Positions 15,754 to 23,209 of a stretch of DNA of 30,257 bases are shown here, piece after piece. The stretch spans positions 1-30,257 of the forward strand of contig NZ_CAMIAN010000028.1 of NCBI RefSeq assembly GCF_946221155.1, written 5' to 3'. The translations under genes and the position numbers were made by a program. Numbering within the stretch: position 1 is the stretch's first letter; every line of letters begins with the position of its first letter. This stretch comes from an uncultured Corynebacterium sp. Its GTDB lineage: Bacteria; Actinomycetota; Actinomycetes; Mycobacteriales; Mycobacteriaceae. The notes under the pieces are model-generated. The model searched no databases. It was not told the DNA's origin and saw nothing but the letters and a program-made list of their open reading frames with translations.

Positions 15754-16941
15754 TCAGGCGAAACTGTGACGCGGTGGAATTCCGCCGGTTCCGGTCATCA
15801 CTGCACGGCACTGGTAGCCGAGGACTTCCCAGGTCCACTTCCCCGTCACGTACTCCCTCGCCGCGGTCGACAGGTGCTGGCGCGTGGGGGCGTCACCAAG
15901 CAAGGAAGAGATACGCCCCGCAACGTCGTCCAGGTCCCGCGAATCCACGACCAGCCCCGTCTCCCCGTCGATCACTGTCTCGGGTGCGCCGCCACCATTG
16001 CCGGCGACGGTGGCTACGCCGGCGGCCTGTGCCTCCAAGAACACGATGCCGAGGCCCTCCACCGACAGCCCACCCAGCTGCGTGCGCACCGGCAGCGCAA
16101 ACACGTCGCCTACTGCGAAATGCCCCGGTAGTTCCTCTACATCGACGGCGCCGGTAATGGTTGTGCTCTTTGTGACGCCCAGCCGACGCGCCAGCTTCTC
16201 CAACTTCCCGCGGTGCGTGCCGGGTCCGACGATCAGAAGGTGCGCATCCGGGTGCTCACGCAGGATAGCGGGCATGGCTCTGACCAGCGTGTCTTGCCCC
16301 TTCCGCGGAACCAGACGGGATACAGCGACGATGACTTTCTTGCCCTCCAGGCCATAGCGGGCGCGCAGCGTTTCGCGCATGGTTGGGTCTGGACGGAACA
16401 GGTCGGTGTTGACCCCGCCAGGCATGGGTTCCCAGGCGACGGTGGGGCCGAACGCGGCGGCCATGCGGTTGCGGGCGTAGTGGGAAACGTAGGTCAGGCA
16501 GTCCACGGTGTTGCCGATGCGCCGCAGCACCTGGCGGGAGCCGGGGAACATTGACCAGCCAACCTCGTGGCCGTGGGTGGAGGCGACAACGCGGCGAGCC
16601 CCCGCCGCACGCGCGGCCTGTGCCATCAGCGCCAGTGGCGCGGCCGCGCCAAACCAGACTGTGTGGATGTTGTGCTCGCGGATCAGCTGCTGCATCTTCC
16701 GCGCGGTGGATGGAGTTGGCAGCATCACGCTGCGCGGCCAGCGGATCACGCTGTAGGGCTGCTGAGCATCGAAGGCACGCGCGTCTTCATCATTCTGTGT
16801 GGAGGCGAAGACGACAACGTTCTCCGGGGTCAGTGTGGAGAGGTAGTCGCGCACATAGGTCTGGATTCCGCCGAGGGTCGGCGGGAAGTCGTTGGTGACA
16901 ACGAGGATGCGCGGGTGGCTGTACTGCTCTTCCATGGCCAT
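15754..16941 (-). CDS. pimB': GDP-mannose-dependent PIM mannosyltransferase PimB'
   Basis: PimB' adds the second mannose to phosphatidylinositol monomannoside, giving Ac1PIM2, on the inner face of the membrane. It is a soluble GT-B (family GT4) enzyme of about 395 residues. The N-terminal loop is ILVVTNDFPPTLGGIQTYV; the GDP-mannose half includes VIVAVSRLVPRKGQDTLVRAMP and LLIVGPGTHRGKLEKLA, and the GT4 signature is FLEAQAAGVATVAGNGGGAPETVIDGETG (about residues 300-328). Alternative starts exist at 16947 (TTG) and 16935 (ATG). The upstream spacer carries tandem 10-base repeats and no good ribosome site. The place matches Rv2188c and cg2400. With mptA it links the window to LM/LAM and PIM synthesis. 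Confidence 0.92.
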   Translation of the reverse strand: MAMEEQYSHPRILVVTNDFPPTLGGIQTYVRDYLSTLTPENVVVFASTQNDEDARAFDAQQPYSVIRWPRSVMLPTPSTARKMQQLIREHNIHTVWFGAAAPLALMAQAARAAGARRVVASTHGHEVGWSMFPGSRQVLRRIGNTVDCLTYVSHYARNRMAAAFGPTVAWEPMPGGVNTDLFRPDPTMRETLRARYGLEGKKVIVAVSRLVPRKGQDTLVRAMPAILREHPDAHLLIVGPGTHRGKLEKLARRLGVTKSTTITGAVDVEELPGHFAVGDVFALPVRTQLGGLSVEGLGIVFLEAQAAGVATVAGNGGGAPETVIDGETGLVVDSRDLDDVAGRISSLLGDAPTRQHLSTAAREYVTGKWTWEVLGYQCRAVMTGTGGIPPRHSFA

Positions 16942-17004
16942 ACGCAAGGATGGTACCGCACGCGCTGGCGCCCGACGGCTTGACCCAGCTCAGGCGTGCC
17001 CAGA

Positions 17005-17044
17005 CTGGCTCGGGCTGGCTTGGGCTGGCTCGGCCTGGATTGGG
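17005..17044. repeat. Four tandem 10-bp repeats upstream of pimB'
   Basis: Four successive units of the form ctggctcggg lie between the pimB' start and the stop of the upstream NlpC/P60 gene; the second differs at one base, the third at one and the fourth at two. The 10-base period places each copy on nearly the same face of the helix. No reading frame explains it. Confidence 0.75.
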
Positions 17045-17062
17045 CTACCCCAAGCAAGCACA

Positions 17063-17086
17063 GCCTAGAGCCCCGCCTAGAGCCCT
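17063..17086. repeat. Tandem 12-bp repeat at the NlpC/P60 stop codon
   Basis: Two adjacent 12-base units (gcctagagcccc, then the same with a final t) end inside the stop codon of the NlpC/P60 gene (17085-17087). They may reflect slippage in a low-constraint spacer. Confidence 0.6.
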
Positions 17087-18287
17087 AGTAGCGAGCCGCG
17101 CCCTGGATCGGCATAGAATCCACCGGGACCACCTGGACCGGAATGCCGTAGTCGGAGGCGTGGACGATCTTGCCATCGCCAATGTACATGCCGACGTGAG
17201 TCACGCCCGGGTAGTAACCGACGATATCGCCCGGCTGCAGGTCGTTGATGGAGACCGACTGGCCGCCAGCGATCTGGGCGGAGGAGGTACGCGGAATGGA
17301 CTTGCCCTCTTGCTGGTATGCCCAGAACATCAGGCCGGAGCAGTCGAAGGCGCTGGGTCCAGTGGCACCCCAGGAGTACGGCGCGCCCAGCTTGGACAGG
17401 GCGGCGGCAACCACGCCGGTAGCGTTAACCGGACCGTCGGACCCAGCCTTCTTCTTCAGGTCGCCGAGGAACTGCTCAACATCCACGTCGATCGGGCCGT
17501 TGCGGTCAACCCAACGACGACGATCCTCCGGACTCAGGCCATCAACGGCCTTCATGACCTTGTCCTTCAGCGCATCCAGCTGCTTGTTGCGGTCATCCAG
17601 ATCCTGCTTGCGGTCGTTCAGGGTGCGCAGCTGGAAACTGGCGGTTGCCTTGGAACGGCTGGCTTTGTTCTTCTCGCTGGCCGCTTCCTTGAGCTGACGG
17701 CTCAGGGCAGTAACAGTCTCGGCGCGCCTGTCACCAATGGATGCCAAATAGGAGGACCGCTCAACGGCTGCCTGAGGCCCCTGGGAACCAACGAACGCGG
17801 AAACCGGGTCCACTGTTGCACCGCGGTACATGGCCTGGGATACGCCGGAGACGTTCTCGCGAGAAGTCTTCACGTCCGTGTTGAGCTTATCGGCCTTCTT
17901 CTGGGCGTCTTCAGCAGACTTGCTGGCCTTGTCCAGGTTCCCCTGAGCCTGGTCGATGTCGATCTTTAGCTGCTCAACTTCGTCAGAGGTCTCAGAAGCG
18001 AAGCCGGAGATCTTGTCCACGTGAGCCAGCAGGCCGTCCACATCCTTCGGGATCGGCGCATCCAGCAGGCGGCGAATCTCCTCGGCGCGCTTCTGCTCGA
18101 CCTTCTTGTCGCCCTTCTGTTCGTTACCTTGCTGCGGGTTGCCCTGCTGCTGACCCTGCTGTGGATCCGCCGTCGCCTGCGGGAGGGAGGCCCCCACGGC
18201 GAGGGCTAGTAGCGCCGCGGTTGCGGCCTTAGCAGCGGCGCGAGTGCCACCGAAGCGATCACGGGAAGAGGAAGACAACACGTTCAC
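17085..18287 (-). CDS. NlpC/P60 peptidoglycan endopeptidase with coiled coil
   Basis: This 400-residue secreted protein probably cleaves peptidoglycan stem peptides during division, like mycobacterial RipA and corynebacterial Cg2401. The signal peptide occupies about residues 1-40 (basic start, then TAALLALAVGASLPQATA). A Gln-rich stretch (about 41-60) leads into a long helical, coiled-coil region (about 60-270). The C-terminal NlpC/P60 domain follows, with catalytic Cys in AFDCSGLMFWAY, His in THVGMYIGDG and a second His in KIVHASDYG. The coiled coil may keep the enzyme inactive until a partner opens it, as proposed for relatives. I start at the GTG at 18287, downstream of a GAAAG; a GTG at 18281 is also possible. 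It has its own promoter region after the terminator of the next gene. Confidence 0.9.
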   Translation of the reverse strand: MNVLSSSSRDRFGGTRAAAKAATAALLALAVGASLPQATADPQQGQQQGNPQQGNEQKGDKKVEQKRAEEIRRLLDAPIPKDVDGLLAHVDKISGFASETSDEVEQLKIDIDQAQGNLDKASKSAEDAQKKADKLNTDVKTSRENVSGVSQAMYRGATVDPVSAFVGSQGPQAAVERSSYLASIGDRRAETVTALSRQLKEAASEKNKASRSKATASFQLRTLNDRKQDLDDRNKQLDALKDKVMKAVDGLSPEDRRRWVDRNGPIDVDVEQFLGDLKKKAGSDGPVNATGVVAAALSKLGAPYSWGATGPSAFDCSGLMFWAYQQEGKSIPRTSSAQIAGGQSVSINDLQPGDIVGYYPGVTHVGMYIGDGKIVHASDYGIPVQVVPVDSMPIQGAARY

Positions 18288-18319
18288 GACTGGACTTTCT
18301 TTAATTCTCAATAAATGTA

Positions 18320-18334
18320 GGCCGTCGAACGGCC
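18320..18334 (-). promoter_or_regulatory. Leader hairpin of the coiled-coil NlpC/P60 gene
   Basis: A 6-3-6 perfect inverted repeat (ggccgt cga acggcc) lies 33 bases upstream of the start codon and could form a hairpin in the 5' untranslated RNA. Confidence 0.4.
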
Positions 18335-18343
18335 CGGCAACGT

Positions 18344-18360
18344 TTATCAACGTTTGATAA
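18344..18360. promoter_or_regulatory. Perfect AT-rich inverted repeat upstream of the coiled-coil NlpC/P60 gene
   Basis: TTATCAA-CGT-TTGATAA is a perfect 7-3-7 inverted repeat just downstream of a -10-like TATCTA (minus strand). It would overlap the transcription start, so it may be an operator; an RNA hairpin is the alternative. The regulator is unknown. Confidence 0.45.
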
Positions 18361-18380
18361 CGATAGATATTCTGCCATAC

Positions 18381-18425
18381 AAAAGGGCAAAAGTGGGACT
18401 GGCTCCTACCGGGCGCCAGCCCCAC
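18381..18425 (-). terminator. Rho-independent terminator of nlpC
   Basis: An 11-base stem (18393-18403 with 18415-18425, one G-T pair) with an 11-base loop is followed on the minus strand by TTTTGCCCTTTT. It lies about 85 bases past the nlpC stop and separates the two NlpC/P60 genes into different transcripts. Its T-rich tail overlaps the putative -35 region of the next gene. Confidence 0.85.
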
Positions 18426-18509
18426 TCAATCACACGCTCACCAGCTGTAACACCAGCCCCGATTTCATCTTTCGAGCTGGCGAAACGTCGGATGGGCGTC
18501 ACCAAAAAA

Positions 18510-19121
18510 TTAGAAACGCACCGCGTTGTATACCGGCATCATGTGCAGGTTATCGATACGCACCGGGTTGGAGGAGTTCAGCGCGTGAACGATCTTGCCG
18601 TTGCCGATGTAGATAGCAACGTGGGAAGCGCCACCGTAGTAGGAGATGACGTCGCCCGGCTGCAGAGCGTTCAGGGAAACCTTCTTGCCTGCGTTAGCCT
18701 GCGCGGAGGAGGTACGCGGAATGTCCTTGCCAACCTGGCGGTGAGCCCAGGAGGTCAGGCCGGAGCAGTCGAAAGCGTTCGGGCCGGATGCGCCCCAGGA
18801 GTAAGGAGCGCCAATCTTGGACTTCGCAATGTTAGCGATGCGCTGGCCGACGGAGGAAGCGGCAGGCTTCTTCTTAGCAGCCGGCTTGATGGCAGGCTTG
18901 GCTGCAGTGTTGCCACCGGCAGTCAGGTTTGCCTGCTTGAAGTAAGGCTTGATGGTCGGCATCAGGTGGTCCGGAACGTCAACGGTGACGCCGGACGGGG
19001 TGTGGGTAACCGGAGCAGCCTGGGCTGCAGCGGGGTTCAGTACAGCGGCGCCCACACCGACAGCGGCGATCATTGCTGCGTTGCGGGGTGCGTTGTTCTT
19101 CTTCAGGCTGTGCTTGCCCAT
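18510..19121 (-). CDS. nlpC: NlpC/P60 family peptidoglycan hydrolase
   Basis: This 203-residue secreted hydrolase has a signal peptide (about residues 1-37: basic KHSLKKN, then MIAAVGVGAAVLNPAAAQA). A Lys/Pro/Ala-rich linker (about 60-85) leads to a C-terminal NlpC/P60 domain with catalytic Cys in AFDCSGLTSWAH and His in SHVAIYIGNGKIVHAL. It should cut D-gamma-glutamyl-diaminopimelate bonds in peptidoglycan. The start is the ATG at 19121 with GAGGA seven bases upstream; a TTG four codons earlier is less likely. The two adjacent NlpC/P60 domains are clearly similar (GAPYSWGA, IPRTSSAQ, LQPGD), suggesting an old duplication. A structured leader and a GlxR-like box lie upstream. It corresponds to cg2402, called nlpC in C. 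glutamicum. Confidence 0.92.
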   Translation of the reverse strand: MGKHSLKKNNAPRNAAMIAAVGVGAAVLNPAAAQAAPVTHTPSGVTVDVPDHLMPTIKPYFKQANLTAGGNTAAKPAIKPAAKKKPAASSVGQRIANIAKSKIGAPYSWGASGPNAFDCSGLTSWAHRQVGKDIPRTSSAQANAGKKVSLNALQPGDVISYYGGASHVAIYIGNGKIVHALNSSNPVRIDNLHMMPVYNAVRF

Positions 19122-19149
19122 ATTGGTCCTCAATTACCTTTCAATCCGT

Positions 19150-19245
19150 TGTCTGGGGTTCGGAACTCTTCCTTCTCCCCTCGCCCGGTAGCTCCTGTGC
19201 GCTACCGCGGTGCGGTGAACTCTTTGTCGCTCACCCTTAAGGTCT
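19150..19245 (-). ncRNA. Structured nlpC leader, candidate c-di-AMP (ydaO-type) riboswitch
   Basis: Three consecutive stems can be drawn on the minus strand: GGTGA/TCACC (19214-19218 with 19231-19235), CGGTAGC/GCTACCG (19186-19192 with 19201-19207) and a nested GGGG..GGAA/TTCC..CCCC (about 19155-19180). The last contains CCGAACCCC, reminiscent of the conserved 3' CCGAACCCG of ydaO RNAs, and a GGGTGA occurs near 19230. ydaO-type riboswitches are known before NlpC/P60 and rpf genes in actinobacteria, and I recall one before nlpC in C. glutamicum. The rest of the consensus is not clearly matched and the 5' boundary is unknown, so this is a structural candidate only. Confidence 0.4.
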
Positions 19246-19379
19246 CGAAAAGATTACGAAATGAACACAAGCCGTGTCCAGTTCTTCGGCAAATTTCAAG
19301 CATTCAAGCCTCCGACGTGCCGTTGTTATGAAACTGAGATTTTCTAAACCCTCGACCCGGGCGTGAAAGTTACCAAAGC

Positions 19380-19404
19380 TTTATAATTCGCTGACCTGCG
19401 AATT
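19380..19404 (-). promoter_or_regulatory. nlpC -10 box with adjacent inverted repeat
   Basis: On the minus strand TATAAA (19380-19385) directly follows the perfect 7-6-7 inverted repeat AATTCGC-N6-GCGAATT (19385-19404). The repeat would cover the spacer of the promoter, where a repressor typically acts. The transcript from here would have a leader of about 250 bases. Confidence 0.5.
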
Positions 19405-19468
19405 TGGAAAACGCGACACTAGCGACTGTCGAAAAATCTCGTTTAGGGTCTTTTAAGGAAGTCTTTTA

Positions 19469-19484
19469 TGTGATCCTCATCACA
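19469..19484. promoter_or_regulatory. GlxR (CRP-like) binding site
   Basis: TGTGATCCTCATCACA has both perfect half-sites of the GlxR consensus TGTGA-N6-TCACA. GlxR is the cAMP-responsive global regulator of corynebacteria. The site lies about 85 bases upstream of the nlpC -10 box, suggesting activation of nlpC; it is about 90 bases before the DnaQ-like -10 box, so effects on that gene are possible. Confidence 0.75.
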
Positions 19485-19575
19485 TGCACTGTTACTGGCG
19501 TGTTTCTGTCCTGTTATTGACGCCCCTACGACCCCGCGGCGCATCACTTCAGCCACCGCTGTCCTACCCGCCCGC

Positions 19576-19581
19576 TAGACT
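19576..19581 (+). promoter_or_regulatory. -10 box of the DnaQ-like gene, leaderless
   Basis: TAGACT ends eight bases before the ATG at 19590. No ribosome site lies between, so the mRNA is probably leaderless. Confidence 0.5.
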
Positions 19582-19589
19582 TACTCCCC

Positions 19590-20252
19590 ATGTCCCCTAC
19601 CCAGCCTCACTCTCCAGATGAATCATCAGGTCTGCACAGCGGCAAGCTGCGCCTAGACCTCCAGCAGACCCTGCAGGACTGCATTGTCATCGATATTGAA
19701 ACCACGGGGCTACGGCCGCAGGAAGAGCGCATCATTGAGATCGCGGCCTTGCACATCCGCAACGGCCAGCTGCAAGATCAGTTCACTACGCTACTCAACC
19801 CCCACCGCACAGTGCCGCAGGAGATCACCGACCTGACGGGCATATCCGACGGGCAGCTGGCGAACAAACCCAGCTTTAATGAGATCATGCCCGGCCTACT
19901 GCGCTTCCTCCGAGCTGCCTCAGCGTCGACCACGGCGGGATCTACAGGTCATACGGGAACTCCGCGCCTAGTGGGGCACAATGTCTCCTTCGACTTCTCA
20001 TTCCTCCAACACGAGATCCTCCGCGCACAGCTGGGAGATGCCGCTGGTGCCGCTGATACTAGCCAGCCTTACACCCCGCGCCTGGTGTGCACTGCGGAGG
20101 CTTCCCGCTCGCTCATCCCCAGAGAGTCGGTGGGGCGCTATCGGCTGGGAAACGTGGCGTCATACCTTAAAGTCCCCCACCGTCCGCTACACCGCGCGAT
20201 GAGCGACGCCCTAGCCACCTACGACGTCCTGCGGGCGCTGTCGGCGCACTAA
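19590..20252 (+). CDS. DnaQ-like 3'-5' exonuclease
   Basis: This 220-residue protein is a DEDDh exonuclease of the DNA polymerase III epsilon type. Exo I is DIETTGLRPQEERIIEIAAL with Asp35 and Glu37, Exo II is RLVGHNVSFDFSFLQHEI (about 126-143), and Exo III is HRPLHRAMSDALATYDVL near the C terminus. It is short and has no other domain, whereas mycobacterial Rv2191 at the same place carries an additional UvrC-like region. It may act in DNA repair or proofreading, but the main replicative epsilon subunit could be elsewhere. It is alone on the plus strand between nlpC and the qcr genes and converges with qcrB across a terminator. Confidence 0.9.
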   Translation: MSPTQPHSPDESSGLHSGKLRLDLQQTLQDCIVIDIETTGLRPQEERIIEIAALHIRNGQLQDQFTTLLNPHRTVPQEITDLTGISDGQLANKPSFNEIMPGLLRFLRAASASTTAGSTGHTGTPRLVGHNVSFDFSFLQHEILRAQLGDAAGAADTSQPYTPRLVCTAEASRSLIPRESVGRYRLGNVASYLKVPHRPLHRAMSDALATYDVLRALSAH

Positions 20253-20294
20253 AGCCCTCCGGGCGCTGCCGGCAGCTACCTAACTCTTGACAGC

Positions 20295-20325
20295 AAAAAT
20301 CCCGCCCACCGGATGGTGGACGGGA
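20295..20325 (-). terminator. Rho-independent terminator of the ctaE-qcrCAB operon
   Basis: An 11-base stem (20300-20310 with 20315-20325, one mismatched pair) with a four-base loop is followed on the minus strand by TTTTTG (20295-20299). It lies about 50 bases past the qcrB stop. Confidence 0.9.
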
Positions 20326-20372
20326 CTTTCTCGAGCCTTAAGTGAGAGCAGTTGAGCTAGCTCGATTGGAGA

Positions 20373-22007
20373 CTACTTGTCGAGCTCCTCGTGGCGACGA
20401 CGGTTCTCCTCGTTCAGTCGCTCGAACATTTCCTTCTGCTCCGCGTGGTTGGCCTTCTCGATGTGTTCGGCCTTTTCCGCGATCTCCGGGGAATCCGGGG
20501 AGAAGAAGCCACCGCGGCCAGGCAGGCCGGCTGCGCCGAGCTCGTTCATGGTCTTCGGAACGTAGGCACCCTGGTACTCCAGCGGAATCGGGTGGCCGTG
20601 CTCGTCGACCGGGCCCAGTGGCTGGTGGACCTCGATGAAGCCACCGGAAGGCAGCTGGCGGATGGTACCGGTCTCGATACCGTGCTCCAGTACCTCTCGG
20701 TCGTTACGCTGCAACGAAACACACAGGTGGTAGGTGATGAAGTAAGCGATCGGTGGCAGCAGCACCAGACCAATACGGCCCACCCAGGTCATCAGGTTCA
20801 GCGAGATCGTGAAGTGCAGTGCAACCAGGTCGTTACCACCAGAGATGGTCAGCAGCACGTAGAAGACCAGTGCCATGACGCCCAGTGCGGTACGAACCGG
20901 TACGTCGCGCGGACGCTGCAGAAGGTTGTGGTGGGCGTCATCGCCCGTCATCTTCTGCTCGATCCACGGGTAAGCGAACAGCAGCACGACCAGCAGGCCC
21001 AGCAGCAGAGCCACCCAGAACACGGCCGGAATGGTGTAGTTGCCGAGGTACAGCTCCCAAGCCGGCATGACACGTGCGGCACCGTCAGTCCACAGCATGT
21101 AGATATCCGGCTGGGAACCAGCAGAAACCTGCGACGGGTTGTACGGGCCCAGGTTCCAGATAGCGTTGATCTGGAACAGACCGGCCATCAGAGCAACAAC
21201 ACCGAAGGTGATCAGGCCGAAGGAAGCAGCCTTCAGGCCGAACACCGGCAGAATACGAACGCCAACGACGTTGTTCTCCGTGCGACCCGGTCCAGGGAAC
21301 TGGGTGTGCTTCTGGTACCAAACCAGTGCCAGGTGAGCGGCGATAAGAGCAAGCAGGATGCCCGGGATCAGCAGTACGTGGGCGATGTACAGGCGAGGAA
21401 TGATGATCTCCCCCGGGAAGTCGCCAGCAAACATGATCCAGTGCAGCCAGGTGCCGATGATCGGCAGACCAACCATGATGGCGGACATAATGCGCAGACC
21501 CACACCGGAGAGCAGGTCATCCGGCAGGGAGTAACCCATGAAGCCCTCTGCAACGGAGAGCAGCAGCAGGACGCAGCCGATGACCCAGTTAGCCTCGCGC
21601 GGCTTACGGAATGCACCGGTGAAGAAGATGCGCATCATGTGAACCATGATGGACACTGCGAACAGCAGTGCAGCCCAGTGGTGAACCTGGCGGATAAACA
21701 GGCCACCGCGAACCTCGAACGAGAGGTCCAGGGCGGTGTGGTAGGCGGCGGACATTTCCACGCCATTGAGCGGTGCGTAGGCGCCGTCGTAGATCACCTT
21801 CGACATAGAAGGATCGAAGAACAGCGTCAGGTAGACACCGGACAGAATCAGGATGATAAAGGAGTACAGCGCGATCTCACCGAGCATGAACGACCAGTGA
21901 GTCGGGAATACCTTGTTGATTTGCGGGCGGATCAGGCCGGAGGCAGTGTACCGCTCGTCGATGTTGTTGGCCGCTTTAGCAGCGCGGCTCTGTTGTTTAG
22001 TGGTCAT
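20373..22007 (-). CDS. qcrB: Cytochrome bc1 complex cytochrome b subunit
   Basis: QcrB is the membrane core of the cytochrome bcc complex and holds the two b hemes and the menaquinol oxidation and reduction sites. The 544-residue protein has eight or nine transmembrane helices. The heme-ligand helices are RQVHHWAALLFAVSIMVHMMRIFFTGAF (about 105-132) and IAHVLLIPGILLALIAAHLALVWYQKHTQFPG (about 208-239), and the PYNPSQ segment is near residue 290. A charged C-terminal tail of about 120 residues, ending in Glu/Arg/Lys-rich sequence, is typical of actinobacterial QcrB. The start overlaps the qcrA stop by four bases (ATGA). In this group the complex forms a supercomplex with the aa3 oxidase. Confidence 0.97.
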   Translation of the reverse strand: MTTKQQSRAAKAANNIDERYTASGLIRPQINKVFPTHWSFMLGEIALYSFIILILSGVYLTLFFDPSMSKVIYDGAYAPLNGVEMSAAYHTALDLSFEVRGGLFIRQVHHWAALLFAVSIMVHMMRIFFTGAFRKPREANWVIGCVLLLLSVAEGFMGYSLPDDLLSGVGLRIMSAIMVGLPIIGTWLHWIMFAGDFPGEIIIPRLYIAHVLLIPGILLALIAAHLALVWYQKHTQFPGPGRTENNVVGVRILPVFGLKAASFGLITFGVVALMAGLFQINAIWNLGPYNPSQVSAGSQPDIYMLWTDGAARVMPAWELYLGNYTIPAVFWVALLLGLLVVLLFAYPWIEQKMTGDDAHHNLLQRPRDVPVRTALGVMALVFYVLLTISGGNDLVALHFTISLNLMTWVGRIGLVLLPPIAYFITYHLCVSLQRNDREVLEHGIETGTIRQLPSGGFIEVHQPLGPVDEHGHPIPLEYQGAYVPKTMNELGAAGLPGRGGFFSPDSPEIAEKAEHIEKANHAEQKEMFERLNEENRRRHEELDK

Positions 22008-23209
22008 GAACGACGCTCCCAGAATGCCGGGCCGACAGGCTCGATGAAGTTACGGTCGGCGTACATGTATCCCTCTTCGTCGACCGAGATCGACAGCTCA
22101 GGCAGGGCGCGAGCTGCCGGTCCGAAGATCGGCTTTCCGTGCTGCAGTGCATCGAACTGAGACTGGTGGCACGGGCAGAGGATGCGGTTAGTTTGCTGCT
22201 CATACAGGGACGTAGGGCAACCGATGTGGGTACAGATCTTCGAGTAAGCGAAGTAATCGCCATAGTGGAAGTCCTCCTGGCCCTCGCGCAGGATCGCCTT
22301 GTCGGCATCCTCCGGGCGCAGGCGGATCAACATGACGGAGTTACGCGGACCGTGGATGGAGTGCATGTGCTCCTCGTAGACGTCGCGATCCTTGTCGAAC
22401 TTGTCGCCGTCGTTGACCATGTCTTCGGTCAGCGGGAAGACAGTCTCCATCGAGGCAGCGTCCAGGTCCTCCGGGCGCATACGGATCAGGCGAGACACGC
22501 CCTTGGTGCTGTAGTGGCCGTCGTGCTCCTCGGCGATAGCGCCGGTGTCGCGGCCCAGGTAGACCTTCTCGCCCTGCTCCACCAGAGTCCAACCGGTAGT
22601 CCAGAGGGTACCGTCGCCCTGAATGCCCATTGCCTTGGCCTTCCAGGGGTTCTTGATGATGCCACCCAGCGGCAATGCAATGGTCAGACCAGCCAGAACC
22701 GCACCGGTGCCAGCCAAACCGGCGATAACCGGACGGCGGCCCAGGGTGGAGGTCTTCCACGAGTCGTTCAGCAGAGCGACCAGGGTGCGGCGGTCAACTT
22801 CCTCAGACGGGCCGTCGTGGCGGGTCTGAACGGAAATCTCTTCCGGGACGAAGCTCTTGGTGTAGGCAACAATGGCCGCACCAAGCAAAGTGATGCTCAG
22901 GCCTGCAGTAATGCCCAGCAGCGGGGTGTAAATGGTGTATAGCCACACACCATCTTCAGCCAGGTGCTTGTACTCCCACGGCCAGAACAGGTAGACACCG
23001 ATGAAAGCGATGCCAAACAGGATCGACAGAGCCAGCAGGGTAACGACCTTGCGGCTCGCGCGCTTCTCAGCGGGATCGTTGGCGATCGGGAAGCGCTCCT
23101 TACGGTAGGCAACCGTCACGCCGTCGAGCTCGGTACCCAGGCGGGCCAGCTCGTCGTTGTTCATCTTCGACAGCTCTTCGTTGCTGTACTTCTTGTTGTT
23201 CTCACTCAT
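22004..23209 (-). CDS. qcrA: Cytochrome bc1 complex Rieske iron-sulfur subunit
   Basis: QcrA carries the 2Fe-2S cluster that accepts electrons from menaquinol. It is 401 residues, the long actinobacterial form with three N-terminal membrane helices (about residues 60-80, 100-122 and 170-192) rather than one. The cluster-binding residues are in CTHIGCPTSLYEQQTN and ILCPCHQSQFD near 330-360: two Cys and two His in the classical C-x-H and C-x-x-H arrangement. I start it at the ATG at 23209, whose ATGA overlaps the qcrC stop by four bases; the 19 codons upstream in frame lie inside qcrC. Translation of qcrC, qcrA and qcrB is thus coupled throughout. Confidence 0.97.
   Translation of the reverse strand: MSENNKKYSNEELSKMNNDELARLGTELDGVTVAYRKERFPIANDPAEKRASRKVVTLLALSILFGIAFIGVYLFWPWEYKHLAEDGVWLYTIYTPLLGITAGLSITLLGAAIVAYTKSFVPEEISVQTRHDGPSEEVDRRTLVALLNDSWKTSTLGRRPVIAGLAGTGAVLAGLTIALPLGGIIKNPWKAKAMGIQGDGTLWTTGWTLVEQGEKVYLGRDTGAIAEEHDGHYSTKGVSRLIRMRPEDLDAASMETVFPLTEDMVNDGDKFDKDRDVYEEHMHSIHGPRNSVMLIRLRPEDADKAILREGQEDFHYGDYFAYSKICTHIGCPTSLYEQQTNRILCPCHQSQFDALQHGKPIFGPAARALPELSISVDEEGYMYADRNFIEPVGPAFWERRS

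Larger units (their letters stand above)
19122..19589. other. 468-bp divergent control region between nlpC and the DnaQ-like gene
   Basis: This stretch has no plausible gene. From the nlpC side it holds a structured leader (about 19140-19260), a -10 box with an adjacent 20-base inverted repeat (19380-19404), a direct and inverted gcgac cluster (19411-19431) and a GlxR-like palindrome (19469-19484). At the far end is the -10 box of the DnaQ-like gene. Its length and density of elements are unusual for this compact region. Confidence 0.7.

Noticed and set aside
20391..22160. Long 589-residue open frame opposite qcrB
   Set aside because: It is an antisense shadow of the qcrB and qcrA codons with Gln/His/Asp-biased sequence and no recognisable domain.
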